This document shows positions 33,201-48,200 of a DNA stretch of 64,000 nucleotides, one piece after another. How positions within the stretch are numbered: the stretch's first letter is position 1; every line of letters starts with the position of its first letter. This DNA is from Eublepharis macularius (lineage: Eukaryota > Chordata > Lepidosauria > Squamata > Eublepharidae): positions 144,531,464 to 144,595,463 of the forward strand of contig NC_072796.1 of NCBI RefSeq assembly GCF_028583425.1, read 5' to 3'. Made by a program: the position numbers and the translations under genes. The notes under the pieces were generated by a model. The model was not told the DNA's origin. It made no database searches and saw only the letters and a program-made list of their open reading frames with translations.

Positions 33201-36200
33201 TGTTCACGGCCATGTCATTTGTTCCCATATGGACCATCACCAATGGGTAATGGTCTGTTGATTTGACTATCTTGGCCATCCATTCTGTGGTATCCTTGAT
33301 CTTTGCCCCTGGCAAGCAACACACCAGTCGGGCCATGAGGCCCCATACCCCTCAGCAGAAAGTTACCAATCACCAAGACTTTCCTTTTCCTTCTAATGTT
33401 ACTTGCTTGTAGAGCCATGGCACCCCACTTGGTCCTTCTGCTCCACGTTGTGGCACATCTGCCGGGGATTCCATAACATCGGCAAGGGCCTGGAATCGAT
33501 CTCTCGGCTCCAGTGGGATGGAGCGCCATCTTGTCCTGCGCCCTCTGGCTTGTGCTGTTGATTTCTGAGGAGATTCGTTAGGAAAATGGTTTTATTGTCC
33601 CTTCCTCCACTCCCCCTGTCCCTTCGCAGGGCCTGAAGACTTTGGTTGATGAAAACCTCTCCTCCTCTGACCTCTTAAAAGAGTGCCAGTCCTTTGGATT
33701 CACAACTTGGATTGTGAACTGTCCTAAATGAGAGATTCTGGCACCTCATTCAATGCAAAGTTATGTTTATTTCATTTGGAATACTTCAAGCAGTAAATTA
33801 GAAACTGAAAAACAAACATCACATCTAGAATGAGGGAAGGACTTGGGGAAGGCAGGGGGAGCAAACGTTCATATAAGAGAACAAAGAAGAACCCCCAGAA
33901 GGAAAAAGGGGGCAGGGGACAAGGCGCAGGGTTTTACCCGCCCTCCCTCCCTCCCTCTCCAGCCCTGACAGCGGCGGCCTTTCTTGCCTGCAGGTACACC
34001 AAGGGCGTGGACATGTGGAGCATCGGCTGCATCTTGGGGGAAATGCTGCTGGGAAAGCCCCTGTTCCCAGGCACATCCACGGTCAACCAAATCGAGCAGA
34101 TCCTGCGCGTCATTCCTCCTCCATCCCCGGAAGGTGAGGAGAGTGGTTTGAAGGGCTTAATGGGCTCAAGGAAAGGGGAAGCCAGCCATGAGCACAGGTA
34201 AGTCCCAGCACCCTGACCTGGAGAGGGCGGAGCCTTCGGGGGAAATACCACCCGGAGAGAGAGGGGAGACGGGGCAAAACCTGCTTCTGTGAGGTCTGGG
34301 ATCGCGCTTGCTCATGCCTCTTTTGCTCCCTGCATCCTACTTCTCTGATGGCAACCTGAAGGTCTCCTCAGAGTCAGTAACACTTTGTCTCGAACAGCAG
34401 CATGGGTTCATAAGTGGGCATGGTTCAACTTCTGCCCAAACCCATTCAACAGTCAAACTCACTGTGTTCAGATGTCTCGGTCAGATGTGAGTTGTCCACC
34501 TGATCTGTCCAATTCATGCTGAGGAGCACCAAATGCCCGTCAAATTGGTTCACATTGGGTTTTTGCAGAACTGTGCATGCTCAAAGATGATGCTGATTCA
34601 AAGTGATCAGTGGCTATTTAGATGAACGCTGTGGGGTAGGATTTTGTTGAAACATGGTATTTATTACTGATTTGTGAGTGGTTTGTCTTTTTAAACAATT
34701 GCTTGCTGAGAAAATCAGTTAAACAGCAAGAATGAGGGGGTGGTAGAATTCAGTCAGGCTGCATGAGAGCCTGCGTGCACGAAAAGCCAGCAGTGCTGCA
34801 CTGCACGGTTAGGAAGAGATACAGTGAAGCAGCCTGTCGAACATCAGTGGACCGGTTGATGGACTGTTGTGCCGATCATCAAAAAATTGGGTTTCGGTTT
34901 GCAACTGGCAAACAGGATGCGAGTTGAACCGGCACGTGTTGGGAGATCCCTGTCCATAATGCTTCCTGTGATCGCTGTTGCTGGGTGATGCCTGGAATGG
35001 CTGTAAGCTTCTGAACCACACAGAAATTTTTGTCAGGTAGGAAAAGAAGCAGCATGATGTCTGCTGTGAAACTTGGTTTTATTTCTTTGTGGTCTCTACA
35101 AGTCACAGTGATAGGCTTTGTGTCTGTGCAAAATAGCAGTTTGGAAACTTTGGGGACCCTAAGTGGGTAGAAAGGCAGCTTTAAAATGTTGTAACTAAAT
35201 ACACTTTTGGGAATACTGGAGGAGAACAGTGGCCGAGAGCAGTGGGGGCTTTAGCAGCAGTTACCAGTTGGTAATTTACAACAATGTGAGTGCACAGACA
35301 GCTGCTTGTAGAACAATTAGAGATAAGCAACCAGTTTTTCTGAAAAATAGACCACAAGGTTGACGGCAGTGCTCAGAATGTTCTTGGTGCTGCAGCTGAA
35401 CTCTGACTGGAGCGAGTCAGTCTGAACATAAAATTCTGTTCTTAAACATGTTCGTTGGTATTCCTTTTGTTTCTGTGTTCAGTTTGGAATGTTGGTTCTT
35501 AACCTCTGACATCTTAAGTTAACTAAATGAGCTGCCTGGCCCATTGCTGGTCCCACAGTGTGCCCTCTGAGCCCTCTGCTGTCTTTCTTGCACAGGCAGG
35601 TTTTGTTTTTTGGATGTGTCAGAAGGCCAGAAATGGAACCTTCCTCTTCCGTCTGCCCATCAGATCCGTGGCAGGAGTGAAGAGTGGAGCTTGTTTGTTG
35701 TTCTCTTTCGTTGGCCTCTCTGGATTGCCGATAGTGATCCCCAGAGTTTGGGTGTGTGATGATACTCCGGTGTATTACCCCCAGACCCAAAGACACACGT
35801 GTGCACACGCAAGTCTCAAACCTGGCTTTAAGGAGCAGAGGTCTGTGCACACAGATCTCCGTTTGGTACAGTGTTTTCCAAGAAAAGGAGTGAGACGGTT
35901 GTCCTATACTAAGTTAACTACTGGAGTGCAGTGGCGCCTTGGAGACCAGCAAGATTTTCAGGGTATGACCTTTTGACAGTCGGAGCTGCCTTCTTCAGAT
36001 ACCAAGGGAGATACTAGGTTAACTATGTGCTGGTCTATGACTGTATTAATGATAAAAGAGGTTACTGTGGAGTCAAGGAGGAAAATGCAAATGTAAATGT
36101 GGTTGGCAGTTTGAGCAAATCAGAGGATCAGCAATAAAGACAAATGCCATGTAAACGAAGTCCTGGTGCCTGTAAGACATGATGGCTCTTGAGTCTGTCT

Positions 36201-39200
36201 CGCCAAAGGGTCGTCCAGGAGTGGGTCCTCCTGAAGGGGTCAGGAACAGAAGTGCTGTGTGCATTCCCAAAGGGACAGAGGAAAGGAAGTTGGCAAGGGG
36301 GAGGGGAGAAGCCAACACTAAAACGAAATGAACGGCAGGGAGAGAAAGATCCTGATCAGAGACGTGGAGGAGTGCGCGGCACAGGGAAGTGGGCAGAGGG
36401 GGAGAGAGAAAGGCAGAGGCCAGAGGAATGGGAGAGAGGAAGTGTTTGGGAGTGCAGGGGGGGAGGGAGGGGGGGGGGTCCATGCTTTTCGTCCTGCACA
36501 GTGTGTGCTCACTGTCCCTGTGACGATGGAGGCAGGTCTGCAGGGAAACCGAACCAACCTGTCTTGCTGGAAACTGAAATATTTGTCCCCATTTCCTTGG
36601 CTTTTCTGGTGTGTGTGTGGGGGGGGCGGGCGGTTTGCAGGGCTTCAACATTATCTCGCCCAGGGTCAGAGAATTATCTGGGGCAGTATTAATTATATAA
36701 AAGATTGGCCTGTCGTTGTGATTGTTTCATTAATAATTTATTGTGTCAGAAAGGTTAGGTGGTATTTTAGAAATCTGTTCTGGGTATTTGTGAATATGGA
36801 ATATGGGATGATCTTAGAATATGGAAATGATCTTAAGGCACCACTAAGCTGGCATGCTTAATACTAACACAGCATCTGATTTTCTCACTTTGAGATGGTA
36901 TTTTTAATCTTAAATTTTTTAATTGAAAGAATCTGGGCCTACTTTTGATACGCTGGCCCTTCAGACCCTGGCTTTGCAGGCGCGGGGCTTAGCCCAGAGC
37001 AGTTTCCCCTTGTGCTCTGTGGCACTGTAGGGCCCTGCGAGTCCTAGGAGCTTGGAGGCAAGAGGTGGCACATAGTGCCTTCAGCCACCCGAGGCTGGAG
37101 TACAGGCTGTACTGTAGACTTTCTTGGACAAGCAAAATATGTCGGTGATTATCCATGTTCTTTTCGTATCCAGACCAGGCTATTGCAGTACACTCTTATT
37201 TAGGAATGTTTGTGAAGATTGTTCAGAAGTTTTCAGATGGTGCAAAAATGCTGATGAATACCAGTGAAGATGAATACATCTTTAAACAGCGCTGGTTACT
37301 TTAGGTATTTAATTACTCTATTTATAGCCCACCTTTCCCATCAAGACTCCAGGTAGATTAAAGAGCGTGTCAATGCAATCGGTAGGATGAGACATCTAAT
37401 AAGCAATGTAATAGGACTAGATTACAGCAGTCGGAAACAGCGCACGAGTATTAGGCATGTTATGTTAATGCAGAAAATGATATGACGTAAGTATGCAGAC
37501 AGAGCATTGAGACCAGGGTGATGCACAGAGCAATCAGGTCATACGTATTGCAGAAAGTGCATACCGCAATTCACAGTCCCATTCCTTTTATAGAAGCACC
37601 TTCTTGAACCATTTTGTTATATCTACTAACTTCCAGGTGCAAGTCAAAGTGCCGGGTTTTGTCTTTAAAGCCCTACATGGTCTGTGACCATGTGAATCTG
37701 CCTTATATTGAGCTCTGCCATTGGCTGTTAAGGTTAGTATTGTTTACTAGTCAGCGCTGGCTCTCCAGAGACTTACAGCTCTTTCCTATCACTTTCAACT
37801 GATCCGTTCAGTTGGAGCTGCCAGGGCTTGAACTTGGGCTCTTCTGCAAGCATCACGGAGGCTCTGCTGAGTCATAGCCCCCCCCCCCCCCGCCCAGGGA
37901 GTTCTGTGGCTGGCCCTTGGCAACCCTCTGTGTGCTGCCTCAGGGTTGCCTTATCAAACCTCGAGGCTTTCAGCACTCCTGTGTACTGATGAGACCGAGC
38001 TGTACCTGGATTTGGACTTTCCAAATACTGACTGAAATGTGTTTGATTGGTTTTTGATTTATGCTCTCTGACAACTATTTATTTTACGAACTCTGTTTTT
38101 AATGGCCTTGTTCCATGATACCCCATGTTGTTTTTATCTATTTTATTTTATTCTTCATGACTGATTTGTATTGCTGTGCATTCTCCAAAATGTTTTTTTT
38201 CCCAAAGGAGTTATATTGGGGCAGGCGGGGGGATCCCTCAGACTGAGTGCCTTCAGCCAATGATCACATTTCAGTCTCTTTTCAGGACAAGGTAGAGGAA
38301 TAATTAACAACAACAACAACAACATTTGATTTATATACTTCCCTTCAGGACAACTTAATGCCCACTCAGAGTGGTTTACAAGTGTGTTATTATTATCCTC
38401 ATAACAATCACCCTGTGAGGTGGGTGGGGCTGAGAGAGAGCTCTGAGAGAGCTGTGACTGACCCAAGGTCACCCAGCAGGCTTTGAGCAGAGGAGCGGGG
38501 GATCAAACTTGGCTCTCCAGATTAGAGTCGCACTGCTCTTAATCGCTACACCAAACATATCTATGTCCTAATTTTCTGCATTAAAATAGAACTCAAAGTA
38601 GCTTGCAATTTAAAATCAAAACAGGCATGTACAACACAAAGCAATAGAAGCTCGAAATGAGGTCCTGGGACTCCTCTCTCGCTTGTGCGTCCGAGAAGCC
38701 CTCCTTCCCAACAACAGCTGCTGGGTGATGGGATTTTCCCCTGTGGTGATGGCTGGGTTGTTTCCGATTGCAGATGTTGCAGCCTCCCAGGCCGACTACA
38801 GAGCCTCGCTTATCAGCCGCCTGAGCTCCCAGTGAGTGGACCATCTTTTCCCTGGCCTGCCTGAGGGTTCGGGTTGCCTCGGGCCTTCTCCCTCCTGCAC
38901 AGGGGGGCTGGGGGCTGGGGGCTGGGGGCTGGGCTGGAACTGCACTGTGGTCTTTTTCCCCTCTCTGGATGCAGGCAGCAGGTGACTTTTGAGGACATCT
39001 TGCCTCCCTCAACTGATCCTCAGGCCTTGGACCTTCTGAAAAGGCTCTTGGTATTTAACCCTGACAAGCGGCTGACAGCAGAAGAGGCACTGAAGCATCC
39101 CTTTGTACGAAGGTGAGTCTTCCAGCGTGCCGTGATGCTGCCTGATCGTTTGCTCTTTGGTTCCCATGTCGATGGTTTTTTTCTTCACGTGCATCGTATC

Positions 39201-42200
39201 TTGCCTGTGCTGCAAAATACGTTTGCAGAGGTGGTGGGGAGACTGACAAGTTTTCCAGACAAGTTGTGGCAAAGCAGAGCCTGCAGGTGCCTGCTGCTGT
39301 TCTTGTGTCAGGCTCGTCCCCTGGGCCTTAGAAGAGACTTTTTTGGCAGGTTCCACTGTCCCAGCAAAGAGCCTGCTCTGGACTATGACGTGATCCTCCC
39401 CCTGGATGACGACCTGCAGCTCTCTGTGGCCGAGTATCGCAATAAGCTGTACGAGGTAACTTGCGGGACCTTTTCTGAATCAGCCAAGAAGGCCTTTTGC
39501 CTCGACAGGGTTTATTAGGGTTTGTTCATAGCTGACTGGATTTACAGCTCACCCTCCTCTCAGGGATTTGGATGGACATCAAGGCACTAATTACACCACT
39601 TTCTTGGTATGGCACAATGCCTGCCGTCCAAAGCCAATTTCAGGACATGTCTTGTGATGCTAATCAAAGACACACAGGCTCAGGCTTTTACAAGGATCCA
39701 GGGAAAGAGAACTGAGAGACCCTCCACCATGGGGGATGGCAGGGTGGACGGCGGAGCCTTTTCTCCCTCAAACATGGGGGCACCCAGGGAATTTGGTGGG
39801 CAATAGGTACAGGACAGACAAAAGGAAATACTTCTTTACTCAGTGAGTAATTAAATAGTGGAATTCGCTGCCAGTGGGCACAGAGGTAGCTGAAAGTCTG
39901 GATCCTAATTTATCTCAGTAGGCCAACACTGACCAGTGAGTAACACACACAGATGCTTTATATGATCAAGATAAATGGAAATGATTTATTCAGCACAGTG
40001 TATGATCCAGTGAATCAAGTAACACCAAAGCAATACACTCTTCAAAGCAAGAGGAAATATAAAAATGCATACAACATGGCTAATAGCAGAAAAATGTACA
40101 AACTTCTAATGCATTTTAGGCAAAGCATTTAAAAACCATAGATAGGTGAAACAGGCAAATGAAAAACGCCAATAAAAGAAAATGGTTTGTGCCAATAATA
40201 CATAACAGTGAAACATATGATACACTAAACTACAAATCACCTGTAGCCCATCTAATTAGAAGCCAAGCTTAAACCCTCTACATTACCCTATAGCTCTAAA
40301 GCAAGTCTCAAGCAGTTTGCATAGCTATCTTTTCTTCCTCTGGAATTTCCAGATGGTATCCTTTTTTTTAAAAAAAGAGGGGGTATCAAAAATAAGCAAA
40401 ACAAAGCAATAGAGCAATAATGGAAAGATGGAAAGAAAAGATATAAAGAAGCAAAGCACGAAAGCCCCACAAGCAGCAGGGGGTGGGGGGAGTAGGTATA
40501 GATTTGGGTCAGAGGAAAGCTTTAGAACTCTAGAGAGGGAAGTCTGACCCCTGAGCATTCTGATCCAGCCTTTTGGACACTATTAATAACATTGATAACA
40601 TACATTTATATACCACCCTTCTGGACAACTTAACACCCACTCAGAGCGGTTTACAAAGTGTGTTGTTGTTATCCTCACAACAAAACACCCTGTGAGGTGG
40701 ATGGGGCTGAGAGAGCTCTGAGAGAGCTGTGACTGCCCCAAGGTCTCCCAGCTGGCTTCAAGTGGAGGAGTGGGGAATCAAACCCGGTTCTCCAGATTAG
40801 AGTCTCGCAACTCTTAACCACTACACAAGACTGCCTCTCTTTTCTGAGGCAGCCCCTCCCATATGTAGGGGAAGTGACAAGTTTTTCCTGCTTATCCCAT
40901 TATCTGAATTTATTATCCAGTTATTTTCTTTTGGGAGTTCAACATAAGCAGTGCCTTCCTAGAAAACTCCCTTTCTCATCCTTCTCTTTCGTCAAAAGAA
41001 CCCTTTCAGTTGTCCATCCCAGCTTCATCACAACGCAGTGATGTGTTCAGGTTTGTTGATTTACACAAGCAGCGTCCTCATGGCCCTTCAGCTTTATGTA
41101 TGGCCAAGACACACCACCCCGGTTTTTTCTCATTAAGGAGATTGTTGCCTGACTGTCTTCACCCGTCCTTCGCCACATCTCTGACACCTGAGATCCCGTG
41201 GCTAGGCTGCTTCCACTTAACAGAAGTTCTGTTTGTCCATCATAGCTAGGTCTGTAACAAGCCCAACTTAGACTTCCTCGGGGTAATCAGATTAGACTTC
41301 CATGAGGTTCAAAGATGAAGTTTAGGGACCATAGTCACAACAGCCCTGATGATTAAAGGACTGCCCCACATTCAGAGGCAACAAGCTCTAAGCAACAAGC
41401 ACTGGGGAGCAGCAGCAGGAGAAGGCCTGGTGGCCTGCTTGTTGGCCCTCCAGGTCAGCTGGTTGTCCCTTGTGTGGAACAGGATCCTGGACTAGATGGA
41501 CCCCTGGTCTGATCCAGTGGGGCTTGTCTTATGTTCTTATGCTATATTCAGTTATTTGCCATTTTATTTTCAGTCCCTAGCATGGAGTTTGCCATTTTCA
41601 CCAGTGCTGCATGCTGGTCCCTTGTTTTCATTGAGCTTTCCACTATAACCCCCAGATCTCTCCTGTAGCTTTTTGCAATCCACTGCGGTTTTCCTCTTCC
41701 CTGCAGATTATTTTGGAAAGGAAGGCAAATAACCAGCATCGGAAGCAGCAGCTCCAAAGAAAGAACCTTCTCCCCGGTTCCTCAGAGCCCCGCCTCCCTC
41801 TGGAACCTCTGTGTGAGAAGCAGGGGGCGACGCAACCCCTTCCGCCAAGGGGCTCTCCTGTGCCATTAGGAGCCACGGTTCCTGGTGAAGCTTCTCGCCT
41901 AAGTACAAATGAAGCGAGGCAGGATCTGTGTCCCAGCTCAACGATCAGTCCCACATCCTGCAGTCCTGTGGGCCACACAGCTCCTAACAGTATGTGCAAA
42001 CCTCCTATGTGTTGGGTCTTGGGGGTGGGGGGTGGGGGTGGGTGGGTGAGAGAGGCTTGGAAGACTGCAGTAGCAAGAAAGGGATGGCACCTGGAGAGGT
42101 CATTGGTTGAACAAGAAGAGTGCATCTTTCCAAACCCTGTTTCCTCAGGAGGGGCCTCTCATTTTCAGGCTGTGTTCTGGGAAACTATATAGGGGTTTTA

Positions 42201-45200
42201 ATTATTTTTATTTGTAAAGCTCATTGAAGGCTCCTGTGACTAGATCAGTAACAGCAGAGAAACTTCCCCCAAACTCACTCTCTGGTCAGGGAACACTTTC
42301 TGCATGAACTTCTGCGTTGTACGCAGAACGTCTCAGCTTCAGTCCGCTGCAGCATCTCCACTTGAAAGGAGGCAGGAGGTGATGTGAAGGACCTTTTCCC
42401 TGCCTGAGATCCTGGAGACCCTGCTGCCAGTCAGAGTAGACAATACTAATAACCCTTGCTGGACCAACAGTCTCATTCGGCAGAAGACAAACTCCCTGTG
42501 TGTGTTCAATGTGGAGTGGTAAGGCTGTTATATTTATGATCCATTGTGGAAAAAAATTTAAAAAATCTTGATGGGAAGTTACTGGAAAGCTCCTTGAAAG
42601 AGTTTGGAATTGCTGCTACAGAAGGTTACAGAATTCGTATTGTAAGAGAACGTTGAAAAATGAGAATCACTTAATAGAGGAGTAGTAAAGGATTGTGGCA
42701 GAGCAAGAATGAGGATAGCAGGAGGAGGCACAAAGGGATGCCACAGGAGAAGTCAGCTACTGGCACGCACCCTGCTGAGGTGCTCCAAACGGAGGAGAGG
42801 ACTTCTCAGTTGTTTCGCTTCCATTTAAAGTTCTGGATGTAACCCAGGGGTAGGTTCTGGACAGGACTGCTTCCAAGATGTGGCATACCATGATTTGGAA
42901 ATTTACATCTCTCTTTTTTGAGGAGTTAAAAGCAATATTTGAGCCTCACCCCTTCTGCAAGGTGGTTTAGACCAAGAGGTCACTTGGCCAAGGCCGCCCC
43001 TTGAGGGGAACCTCAGCTTAGTTTTGTCATGGAGCCTGAAGAGCTGACCATTGGACTGCCTCGACAAACAGTCCAGGGGCGGCTGGAGGTTTTTGCAAGG
43101 GCACTCCAGGCTCTTTTGAGAGCAGCCTGTGGGGAATCAGCCATGCACTGCTCACCCACAGTGCATATTATTATTGTAAGCTCTTGGTGTGACTTGCAAC
43201 ACTTTAAATTATTTGAAGTATGCCTTCCTCACTGAGACTTAAGGTGGGTTACACAATGTAAGTCACAGAATCACAGAGTTGGAAGGGGCCATAGAGACCT
43301 TCTAGTCCAACCCCCTTCCCAATGCAGGATGAGCCTAAAGCATCCCTGACAAATATTCATCCAGCCTCTCCTTGAAAGCTGCCAGTGAAGGGGAGCTCAC
43401 CACCTCCCTAGGCAGCTGATTCCACCTTTGAACTACTCTGACCGTGAAAAAGTTTTTCCTAATATCCAGCCGGTACCTTTGTCCATGTAATTGAAGCCCA
43501 TTGCTTCGAGTCCTGTTGTCTGCTGCCAACTGGAACAGCTCCTTGCCCTCCTCTAAATGACAGCCTTTCAGATATTTAAAGAGAGCAATCATGTCCCCCC
43601 TCAACCTCCTCTTCTCCAAACTAAACATTCCCAAGGCCCTCAGCCTTTCCTCGTAGGGCTGTCTCCAGACCCCTGATCATCCTCGTCGCTCTCCTCTGCA
43701 CCCTCTCGATTTTGTCCACATCCTTTTTGAAGTGAGGCCTCCAGAACTGCACACAAAACTCCAGGTGTGGCCTGACCAAGGCAGTATAGAGAGGGGCTAT
43801 GACCTCCTGCGATTTCGACGCTATGGCCCCTTTGATACAACCCAAGATTGAATTAGCCTTTTTTTCCACCGCATCACACTGACTGCTCATATTTAGTTTA
43901 CAGTCCACTCTTACCCCAAGATCCCTTTCACATATACTACTGCCCAGAAGTGTATCCCTCATCCTGTATTTGTGCTTCCTATTTTTGTGGCCCTGATGTA
44001 ATACTGTGCACTTACCTATGTTGAATTGCATCCTATTCACAGCTGCCCACTTCTCCAGAGTATTCGGGTCTTGTTGAATTTTAATTCTATCTTCTTGGGT
44101 GTTTGCTGCTCCTCCCAATTTGGTATCATCAGCAGATTTAATGAGCAGCCCTTCCACTCCTTCATCCAGATCATTGATAAAAATATTGAAAAGTACCGGG
44201 CCCAAAACCGAGCCCTGCGGCACCCCACTGGACACCTCCCTCCAATCTGATGAAACGCCATTGACCACCACTCTTTGGGTGCAGTCCTCTAACCAATTCC
44301 CTATCCACCGAAGCTGTCCTATAGTCCAGTCCACAGTCTTCCAGTTTGCCCATCAGAATGTCATGGGGGACCTTATCAAAAGCTTTACTGAAATCCAGAT
44401 AAATCATGTCAACAGAGTTCCCCCGATCCAGTAAGCTGGTCACTCGATCAAAGAAGGAAACCAGGTTGGTCTGGCAAGATCTGTTAGGGACAAAACCATG
44501 TTGACTTCTCTGGATCACTAAGCGGTCCTTCAGATGCTTACAGATCGATCCCTTTAAAATCTGCTCTAATATCTTCCCAGCAACAGAAGTCAGATTGACC
44601 AGCCTGTGGTTTCCCGGGTCATCCTTCTTCCCTTCTTAAAGATTGGGATAACATTCACTCTTCTCCAATCTTGTGGCACATCCCCAGTCCTCCAGGAGGC
44701 CTTGAAGATGATGGACAGGGGTTCTGCAAGTTCTCTAGAAAGTTCTTTCAGCACTCTTGGGTGCACCCCATCCGGCCCATGGGATGTGTATCTGTCCAGT
44801 GCAGCCAGATGTCTCTCTCCACAACCTCTCTGTCCATGTCAACTAGCCCCCCAGGTGTCCTGTCCTGTCTACTACCATCTCTAGATGGGCTCGAGTTCTT
44901 CAGGGAGAAAACAGGCAAAAAGTCATTAAGCCTGTCTGCCTTTTCTCTGTCCTCCATCAGAGTTTCTCCATCTACTCCCAACAGCGGTCCAATTGCCTCT
45001 TTTACTTTGCGTTTGCTTCTCACATATCTGTAGAAGTTCTTCTTATTGTAGCGAACCCCCCTAGCCAGACCCAGCTTATACTGAGCTTTGGCTTCTCAGA
45101 TGGCTGATCTGCAGTACCTAGTAACCCTCATATACTCCTCATTAGAGGTCTGTCCTTCTCTCCATTTGCTGAACATTTCCTTTTTCTCCCTTAGCTTATT

Positions 45201-48200
45201 CTGGAGCTCTCTCTTCATCCACATCGGTTTCTTGGAGCCCTTACCATGTTTCCGTCTTGCTGGGATAGTGAGGGCTTGAGCTTGCAAAAGCTCGCGTTTG
45301 AGAAGAGCCCACCCTTCACTCGCTCCTTTCTCTTCCAGCACACTCCCCCACGGAATGACTCTCATCAAGCCTCTGAGTTCATTGAAGTCGGCCCTACGAA
45401 AATCTAACCTACGAGTCTGGCTATGAACTTCCTTGCCCCCCCCCCAAGCAACTGGAATTCAAGGAGGACATGGTCATTTCCCCTTAAGGTCCCCCACCAT
45501 CTTCACCCCATCTACCAATTCTTCCCTGTTGGTTAATATTAAACCTAGTATGGCCGAGCCCCTTGTAGCTTCCTCCACCTTTTGGAAAAGGAAGTTCTAA
45601 GATCTTTGAGGACCCATCTACTCCCTCCCCCTGTCGTGAAGTCATCAGCCTTATCGATGTACCCGTTTGGCCTCCAGTGACACCGGATGAAGTCGGTGAA
45701 TTGCTGAGGGATTTGAAAGTGGGCAAAGCTCCCCGGGACCAGACAGCCTTCATGCGGAGGTCTTTAAGAAGGTTGCTGATTGGTGGTCTCCACCACTAGC
45801 CAAATTGTTTACCCTGATTGATCTGTAGGGTATCCTCCCAGACGCTTGGCTCAGTTCTATAATAGTTCCAGTGTATAAGAAGGGAGGAATGGATTTGCCT
45901 GAGAATTTTCACCCCATTAGTCTATTATCAATTTTGGGCAAAATATATGCAAAACATCTGGAATTGCATCTAAAAGGATGGATACAATCAAATAATATTG
46001 TGGGTATCGAACAAATAGGTTTCTTTAAGGGAAAGGCCACCTTAGATCACATTAGTTTATTAGCTTTTCTTGCAGAAAAATATATGAACTCAGGGAAAAG
46101 GAAACTTTATGTGGCTTTTATAGATTTAAAAAGTGCATTTGATTCTGTTGTTCGAGACAAATTGTGGTCTAAGCTAAGTAATATGGGTATTGACCCTCGT
46201 TTACTTTTTTTACTGAAAAAACATACAGGTACATCTTGTCAAGTGAAATATTCCAGCAAGGGCCTTTTAACTGAAAAGATTTTGATGAGGAAGGGGGTCA
46301 AGCAGGGATGTGTGCTGGCCCCACACCTCTTCAATCTTTTTATAAATGATTTGGAGCAATGCCTTGGACTCACCAATGGCCATCCTCCTAAATTAGGAGG
46401 CCTTGCTGTACCACTGTTGCTGTATGTGGATGATACAACCATCTTATCATGTACAAGAATTGATTTACAAAGATATTTGGATGCTTTTTATGATTATTGT
46501 CAACTTAACTCTCTATTAACTATTCCAAATCAAAAGTTGTTTTTTCAAAAAGCTGGCGCCCTCAGAAATGGTCAATTGGTAACTTTCCAATTGAGCAAAG
46601 AAAATTTTTTAAATATTTGGGCATTACTTTTAACTACAATCTTAGCTGGGTGTTACATCGTGAGAGGTCAATAAAGTTGGCTAAGTGCACAGCCTCCCAA
46701 ATTAAACAGTTTTATTTTTCTAGGGGTAACCAATGTGTCCCAGCAGCCATAAAAGTTTTTAAAGCAAAATTTTTAGCTCAAATGCTCTATGGTATACCTA
46801 TATGAATTTCAGCTTTTAACAGAAAGGTGGAGGATATCCAAGCAACACTCTTTAGGCAAATTTTGGGTGTCCCAAATTGTGTTTCCTATTTTGCTTTGTG
46901 TGCGGAATTGCGTCAATCTTTGATTGAGACAAGGGCTTGGATCACTACCTTTAAATTTTGGCTCAAAATTTATTTTAGAGCCGAGCCTTCTAGTCTTTTA
47001 ACCTATTTGAAAAGGGATCAGTATTCCTGGGCGTGGTCAGCGGGAATACTGAGTCAACTTAAGTATATGGGACTAGCAATGGAGGACTTATTTATGTCCG
47101 ATGAGGCCTATATCCTGAATGGTGTTAAGCAGCATCTACTAGATTGGGAGCAACCTTTTGTTTGCTCCTCAACTGCATTAGGATTGACTACATATGTTGG
47201 CAGAATTCTGCAGTACTTTTATGATCTTGAGACCCCAGGCTGTCGTAGGGCCTTTATGTTGGCCAGACTAAATGCCTTTCCCTCCAATGTCCTTCAGGGG
47301 AGATACCAGCGAGTCCCCTTTTCAGAAAGACATTGTTTGTGTGGAGCCAACTGCCCAGATACCATCCAGCATATAATTTTAGAATGCCATTTATATGATA
47401 AGTTGCGGAGAATGCTGCTTGAGAGGTTGCCAAAACATATTGAACACCAGAACAATTTATCCTTTTGTCGTTTTCTGTTAAAGGATAATGATACAGTGAT
47501 TTCTAAAGTGGTTGCAGAGTTTTTAGTGCGTGTGCTTAAGATTCATACAAGTTTTGTATAAATATATTGACGTCTGATATTTTATGTAATTTTATAGTGA
47601 CTTGTTTGCTGTCTTAGATCTTTATATGCCATTAAAGGTATTTGAATTGAATTGAATTGAAAAAGGAAGTTATCGGCCAGGCAGGTCACGAAGTTGCGTG
47701 ATTCGTCCCATTTCACGAACCAGGAACCAGGAACTTTCACAAACTTGCCCCAGTCCGTGGTTCATGGGGTTTAAAATCCCCTTTCCATGCTGTTGCTGCG
47801 ATCCCTGACAAGCAGCTGATCGAGGGTGAAATGCCCCTTTCTGTGCTGCTTCACAGCAGCAGGGAAGGGGCCATTTCACTCCGCACCAGCTTGGATCTGG
47901 GGGTTTAAATGCCCCTTTCTGTGTTGCTTCCCAGCAGCAGGAAAAGCAGCATCCCCCCCCCCCCCGGCTTGGATCAGCTGCTTGTTGGGGATCCCCTCGA
48001 CAAGTAGCTGATCGGAGGGTTTAAATGCCCCTTTCTGTGCTGCTTCCCAGCAGCAGGGAAAGGGGCATTTCACCCCCCCCCACACACACACAGACACACA
48101 CACACCTGCTTGTATCAGCTGCTTGTCAGGGGGGTGTTAAATGTCCCTTTCTGTGTTGCTTTGTAGCGGCAGGGAAAGGGGCATTTCACCCCCCACCGGC

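Noticed and set aside
36189-36861. Overlapping frames of 167-192 codons on both strands
   Set aside because: They arise from a purine-rich stretch with few stops; no domain, no conserved splice sites.
45871-47561. Long frames considered as a gene inside MAPK15
   Set aside because: The reverse transcriptase motifs, truncated 5' end and flanking duplication show a LINE.
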